This document shows positions 5,074 to 7,456 of a stretch of DNA of 7,456 nt, in pieces. This DNA is from CAYYNQ01 sp964473105 (GTDB lineage Bacteria > Sumerlaeota > Sumerlaeia > MVZB01). The DNA is taken from positions 1 to 7,456 of the forward strand of contig CAYYNQ010000060.1 of the NCBI GenBank assembly GCA_964473105.1, read 5' to 3'. The notes below the pieces were generated by a model, which was given only the letters and a program-made list of their open reading frames with translations, did not search any database and had not been told where the DNA came from. The stretch's first letter is position 1, and every line of letters begins with the position of its first letter. The position numbers and the translations under genes were made by a program.

Positions 5074-7077
5074 GCGATAATGGCCGCGCTGGTATAAAGG
5101 CATGAATTTCCCCGGCGGGTCGATCGCCACCACCGTGTTGCCACGGAAGACCGCCGTGTAATCAACACCTTGGATGTGGAAGTTTTCCGTGCGTTCAGGC
5201 ATCGCGAAGGTCATGGTGACAACCTGATCCCTCCGCACCCGGCCGACGTTCACCCAGCGACCATCTTGCATTACCACTCGTTCTCTTCCGTCAATCGTGA
5301 CCCGTTCATTTCCCGGCTCGATCCACTCGGGCAGGCGCAGCACAAGGTCCAGGTTCTGTTTCATGCGGATGTCGACCCGCCCCGTATACGGGATGTGACT
5401 TTCGATATCCGCCCACCTGGATCCCCGGTTGAGCAGCAGGTTGACACGCAGCGTCCCGTCATTCTCGTGCAGGATGTTCTTCCAGACGATATACAATGCG
5501 CGCGATCCATTCACCGTGCAGCAGTTCTGGATGCTCTGCGGCATCGTCGGGTGATGCCAGTCGTTGGCCATCGACCAGCCGGCAAATGCGCCGTGCGCGC
5601 GTTTGGGAACGTCGATTGTCGTCGAGAGGTCCAGATTGACCATCGGTTTCTCGCGCCGGGTGATCCCGTTCCTCAGCCACTCGATGCTCGTCAACTGTGC
5701 CTCGGCGAACTGGTTGCGGGTCCAGCGGTCCAGCAGGTCCCAGCGGTCGACACCCAATCTTGAGAGGAGCACTGCGCCGATCACCATGTCGCCCAGCGCG
5801 CAACTTTCGGTGGGATACACCAGGCCGAACACCCGCTTGTGCCATTCCGTGGGTTCCTTGTTCAGCCAGATCGGGAAATAACCGACAAGCGGGTTGCTAT
5901 AGACATTGACCGCATAATCGAACTTCGTTTGAGCCTCGCTGAGAAGTTCCTTGTCCCCGGTATCGAGTGCCAGCTCCAGTGCCACGACGATCGACATGGC
6001 ATGGCCGTGAAAATGAATTCCCGGCGCGTCATCGAGGTCCGGAAGGAATTCACCCTCTTTCGTGAAGAACTTGCGGTTGCGCATGATATATCGCATCAGT
6101 TTGCGGGCCAGCTCGGTGGCCTCGGGATCAGTCCCGAGCAACCGGTTGTACTGGGCCAGGCCCTGCGCGGTGTGGCACATCGTGCCGGCGGTGAACCCCT
6201 GTGGTTTTCTCTCCGGTTTCCTGGTCTCCCAGCCGGGCTCTGCGATGAACGAGGAAAGATATGCCTGGTCGCCCTCGACGACGACAAACTCTTTCAGGGC
6301 CTCGGCCAGTCGTCTGGCGCGTTCCGGCCAGAGGCTGTCGGGGTATTTGTGTGCATAAGCCGTGAATCCCCCCAGCGCCCGGCCGTTGTGCCAGGTGAGA
6401 ATTGCAATCTGTTTGCCCTTTGGCACTTCGAAAATTCCGGCCCCGCCGATCGGGCCACGGATCTCAGCCCAGGGTTTCCCCTCGGCGGAATAATAGACCA
6501 GTCCATCCGCGCCCTGTTGCTGCAGCATCAGCTTCATCAGCCGATGTTCGCGATCCAGGTTCTGGGAACTCCCCGATCCATTGCGCAGGTAGGGGAGCAA
6601 CTGGAAATACTTGCCACGCACGACACTGCCGCACCAGTTGAGCGCCATGCGGGGGGGCGTGTCCAGCAGGTCCATCACCCAGTAGACATCCAGGTCACAT
6701 TTGGGGTTCATCATTTCGGTGATGGCGTTGATCGCCAGGCCCATCCGCTCGGCAAGATCGATCGTGGCCGGCACCATGATCTCCCGGGAGTTCCCGGAAT
6801 AAACGGGGCGCGGAACATTGGAGGGCGGTTCCGGGTTGACGTATGTGATCCTGGCTGTTGGGGTCGGGTCGGGTCGCGCGGCGACCCCCGTGATTTGTTC
6901 ACTGCCTTCCTCGACGATGCGGTAGGTCGGGTCGCCGATATCCTTGTTCAGTTCCTCAAGGTCGTCCTGGGCGCTGATGTTAAATGGAAAGCAGGAAAGG
7001 TAAAGGAGTTGTGGTGCAAGGCAGAACACAAACCTCAACATATTTTCATGTAATGGGAATATCCTGGATGAATTCAC
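5011..7077 (-). CDS. Secreted GH127-like glycoside hydrolase (beta-L-arabinofuranosidase family), first complete copy
   Basis: Predicted 688-residue exported enzyme if the GTG at 7077 is the start. An ATG at 7041 (residue 13) would give a cleaner signal peptide (MLRFVFCLAPQLLYLSCFPF, cleavage near ISA-QDD), but it has no good ribosome site. The GTG overlaps the previous gene's stop (GTGA), suggesting coupled translation; the choice is open. GH127/DUF1680 marks are Glu424-x-Cys426 (YPTESCALGDM) and Cys519-Cys520 (NCCTVNGSRALYIVWKNIL), matching the zinc ligands and nucleophilic Cys of the characterised family member. Glu408, 16 residues before Glu424, sits where the acid/base Glu is expected from the family spacing. 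The C-terminus is RGHYRSGETHWKKVARF followed by MPDKELTW. It is strongly related to the copy at 3359-1308 along the whole length (for example RVDIR-KQN, PEWI, DPPGK-PLYQRGHYR). Likely role: extracytoplasmic cleavage of beta-L-arabinofuranosides or similar residues; the substrate is unverified. Confidence 0.87.
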   Translation of the reverse strand: MNSSRIFPLHENMLRFVFCLAPQLLYLSCFPFNISAQDDLEELNKDIGDPTYRIVEEGSEQITGVAARPDPTPTARITYVNPEPPSNVPRPVYSGNSREIMVPATIDLAERMGLAINAITEMMNPKCDLDVYWVMDLLDTPPRMALNWCGSVVRGKYFQLLPYLRNGSGSSQNLDREHRLMKLMLQQQGADGLVYYSAEGKPWAEIRGPIGGAGIFEVPKGKQIAILTWHNGRALGGFTAYAHKYPDSLWPERARRLAEALKEFVVVEGDQAYLSSFIAEPGWETRKPERKPQGFTAGTMCHTAQGLAQYNRLLGTDPEATELARKLMRYIMRNRKFFTKEGEFLPDLDDAPGIHFHGHAMSIVVALELALDTGDKELLSEAQTKFDYAVNVYSNPLVGYFPIWLNKEPTEWHKRVFGLVYPTESCALGDMVIGAVLLSRLGVDRWDLLDRWTRNQFAEAQLTSIEWLRNGITRREKPMVNLDLSTTIDVPKRAHGAFAGWSMANDWHHPTMPQSIQNCCTVNGSRALYIVWKNILHENDGTLRVNLLLNRGSRWADIESHIPYTGRVDIRMKQNLDLVLRLPEWIEPGNERVTIDGRERVVMQDGRWVNVGRVRRDQVVTMTFAMPERTENFHIQGVDYTAVFRGNTVVAIDPPGKFMPLYQRGHYRSGETHWKKVARFMPDKELTW
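7074..7077 (-). promoter_or_regulatory. GTGA stop/start overlap, possible translational coupling
   Basis: The minus-strand bases GTGA contain both the GTG start option of the first complete GH127-like gene and the TGA stop of the small secreted protein before it. Such overlaps commonly allow ribosomes that finish one gene to restart on the next. If the ATG at 7041 is the true start, the two genes are instead separated by 32 bases. Confidence 0.45.
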
Positions 7078-7346
7078 GGCGTCATCTTTTTCCAGGCGGC
7101 GATGACTTCCCCTGATGTATACGGGATCCAGTTGTGATCAACCCAGAAATTCTGGTGCTGGCGCTGTTCACGGCACAGACAGTCAATCACGGGAAACGAG
7201 CCGACACCGTTTTGCGTCGCCCCGTAATTGGTCATGATCGCCGGGTCGAGGCCGTTGCCGAGGTTCATCCCGTTGACAGTAGACTCCGCATATACGACAG
7301 GGGATAGCGACAGAAAAACTAAGATGATGGATTGCAGGGTTTTCAT
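7074..7346 (-). CDS. Small predicted secreted protein of unknown function
   Basis: A 90-residue protein from the ATG at 7346; a TTG two codons upstream is a weaker option. Residues 1-20 form a convincing signal peptide (MKTLQSIILVFLSLSPVVYA, with an Ala-Glu cleavage candidate). The mature part of about 70 residues is Asn/Gly-rich at first (NGMNLGNGLDP, TNYGATQNGVGSF), then has a Cys-Leu-Cys pair (Cys56, Cys58) and a tryptophan-containing end (NFWVDHNWIPYTSGEV, AAWKKMTP). No family was recognised. It lies 23 bases after the stop of the preceding GH127-like gene and overlaps or nearly touches the next one, so it is probably co-translated. There is no clear ribosome site, so it may depend on restart by ribosomes finishing the gene before it. 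It could be an accessory protein, or the surviving head of a larger degraded gene. Confidence 0.6.
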   Translation of the reverse strand: MKTLQSIILVFLSLSPVVYAESTVNGMNLGNGLDPAIMTNYGATQNGVGSFPVIDCLCREQRQHQNFWVDHNWIPYTSGEVIAAWKKMTP

Positions 7347-7369
7347 GATCAATAATTATGATACGGGTT

Positions 7370-7456
7370 TCACCATGCCAGTTCATTGTCAGGGATGAAG
7401 CGCGCCACATTTTTCCAGAGGGTCTCACCCGTCCGGTAATGGCCCCGCAGGTAGGT
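7370..7456 (-). CDS. C-terminal end of a third GH127-like glycoside hydrolase (cut by window edge)
   Basis: The last 28 codons of a gene entering from the right edge read LRGHYRTGETLWKNVARF followed by IPDNELAW and TGA. This matches the tails of the two complete GH127-like proteins in the window (RGHYRSGETHWKKVARF and RGHYRGSETLWREVTRF) almost residue for residue. It therefore marks a third paralog in tandem. The catalytic region is outside the window, so activity cannot be judged. It is the first gene seen in the cluster, and any promoter must lie further right. Confidence 0.85.
   Translation of the reverse strand, partial: TYLRGHYRTGETLWKNVARFIPDNELAW

Noticed and set aside
5839..7053. Open frame of about 404 codons on the plus strand
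   Set aside because: It lies entirely antisense to the GH127-like gene, whose protein has clear family motifs. The plus-strand translation shows no recognisable domain and is explained by the codon bias of a GC-rich gene.

Overview
The window holds six minus-strand protein genes in one tight left-pointing cluster, read from the right edge to the left edge, and no RNA genes. The main theme is secreted carbohydrate breakdown. There are parts or wholes of three tandem glycoside hydrolase paralogs of the GH127 (beta-L-arabinofuranosidase, DUF1680) type, followed by an SGNH-type hydrolase or esterase. The signal peptides, the paralog expansion and the base composition (55-60% GC in 60-base stretches counted by hand in the GH127 genes) fit an environmental polysaccharide degrader such as a planctomycete, verrucomicrobial or lentisphaerial bacterium. 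That assignment is inference; nothing in the window identifies the taxon.

Layout in transcription order (right to left): the last 28 codons of a GH127-like protein (7456-7370); a 90-residue predicted secreted protein of unknown function (7346-7074); a complete GH127-like enzyme whose possible GTG start overlaps the previous stop (7077-5011); a cytoplasmic NAD(P)-dependent aldehyde dehydrogenase of lactaldehyde/glycolaldehyde dehydrogenase appearance (4859-3483); a second complete GH127-like enzyme (3359-1308); and an SGNH hydrolase that runs off the left edge (1233-1). Gaps between genes are about 150 bases or less, so a single operon is plausible.

The most unusual structure is around the aldehyde dehydrogenase. 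It is flanked by direct repeats of about 175 bases (3302-3476 and 4900-5073) that differ by seven substitutions and one indel. The repeated segment is the junction between the two GH127 genes: the last codons of the upstream one, the spacer, and the ribosome-binding site, start and first codons of the downstream one. The dehydrogenase therefore appears to have been placed into a GH127-GH127 junction with duplication of that junction. This left a dead tail fragment of one GH127 gene on one side and a dead head fragment of the other on the opposite side. The dehydrogenase also has lower GC in sampled stretches than its neighbours. Recombination between the repeats would remove a unit of about 1.6 kb and restore two adjacent GH127 genes.

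Working model (inference): the GH127-like proteins and the SGNH hydrolase act outside the cytoplasm to trim and de-esterify an arabinose-containing or related glycan. The dehydrogenase could oxidise a short aldehyde (lactaldehyde or glycolaldehyde) produced when the released sugar is broken down inside the cell.
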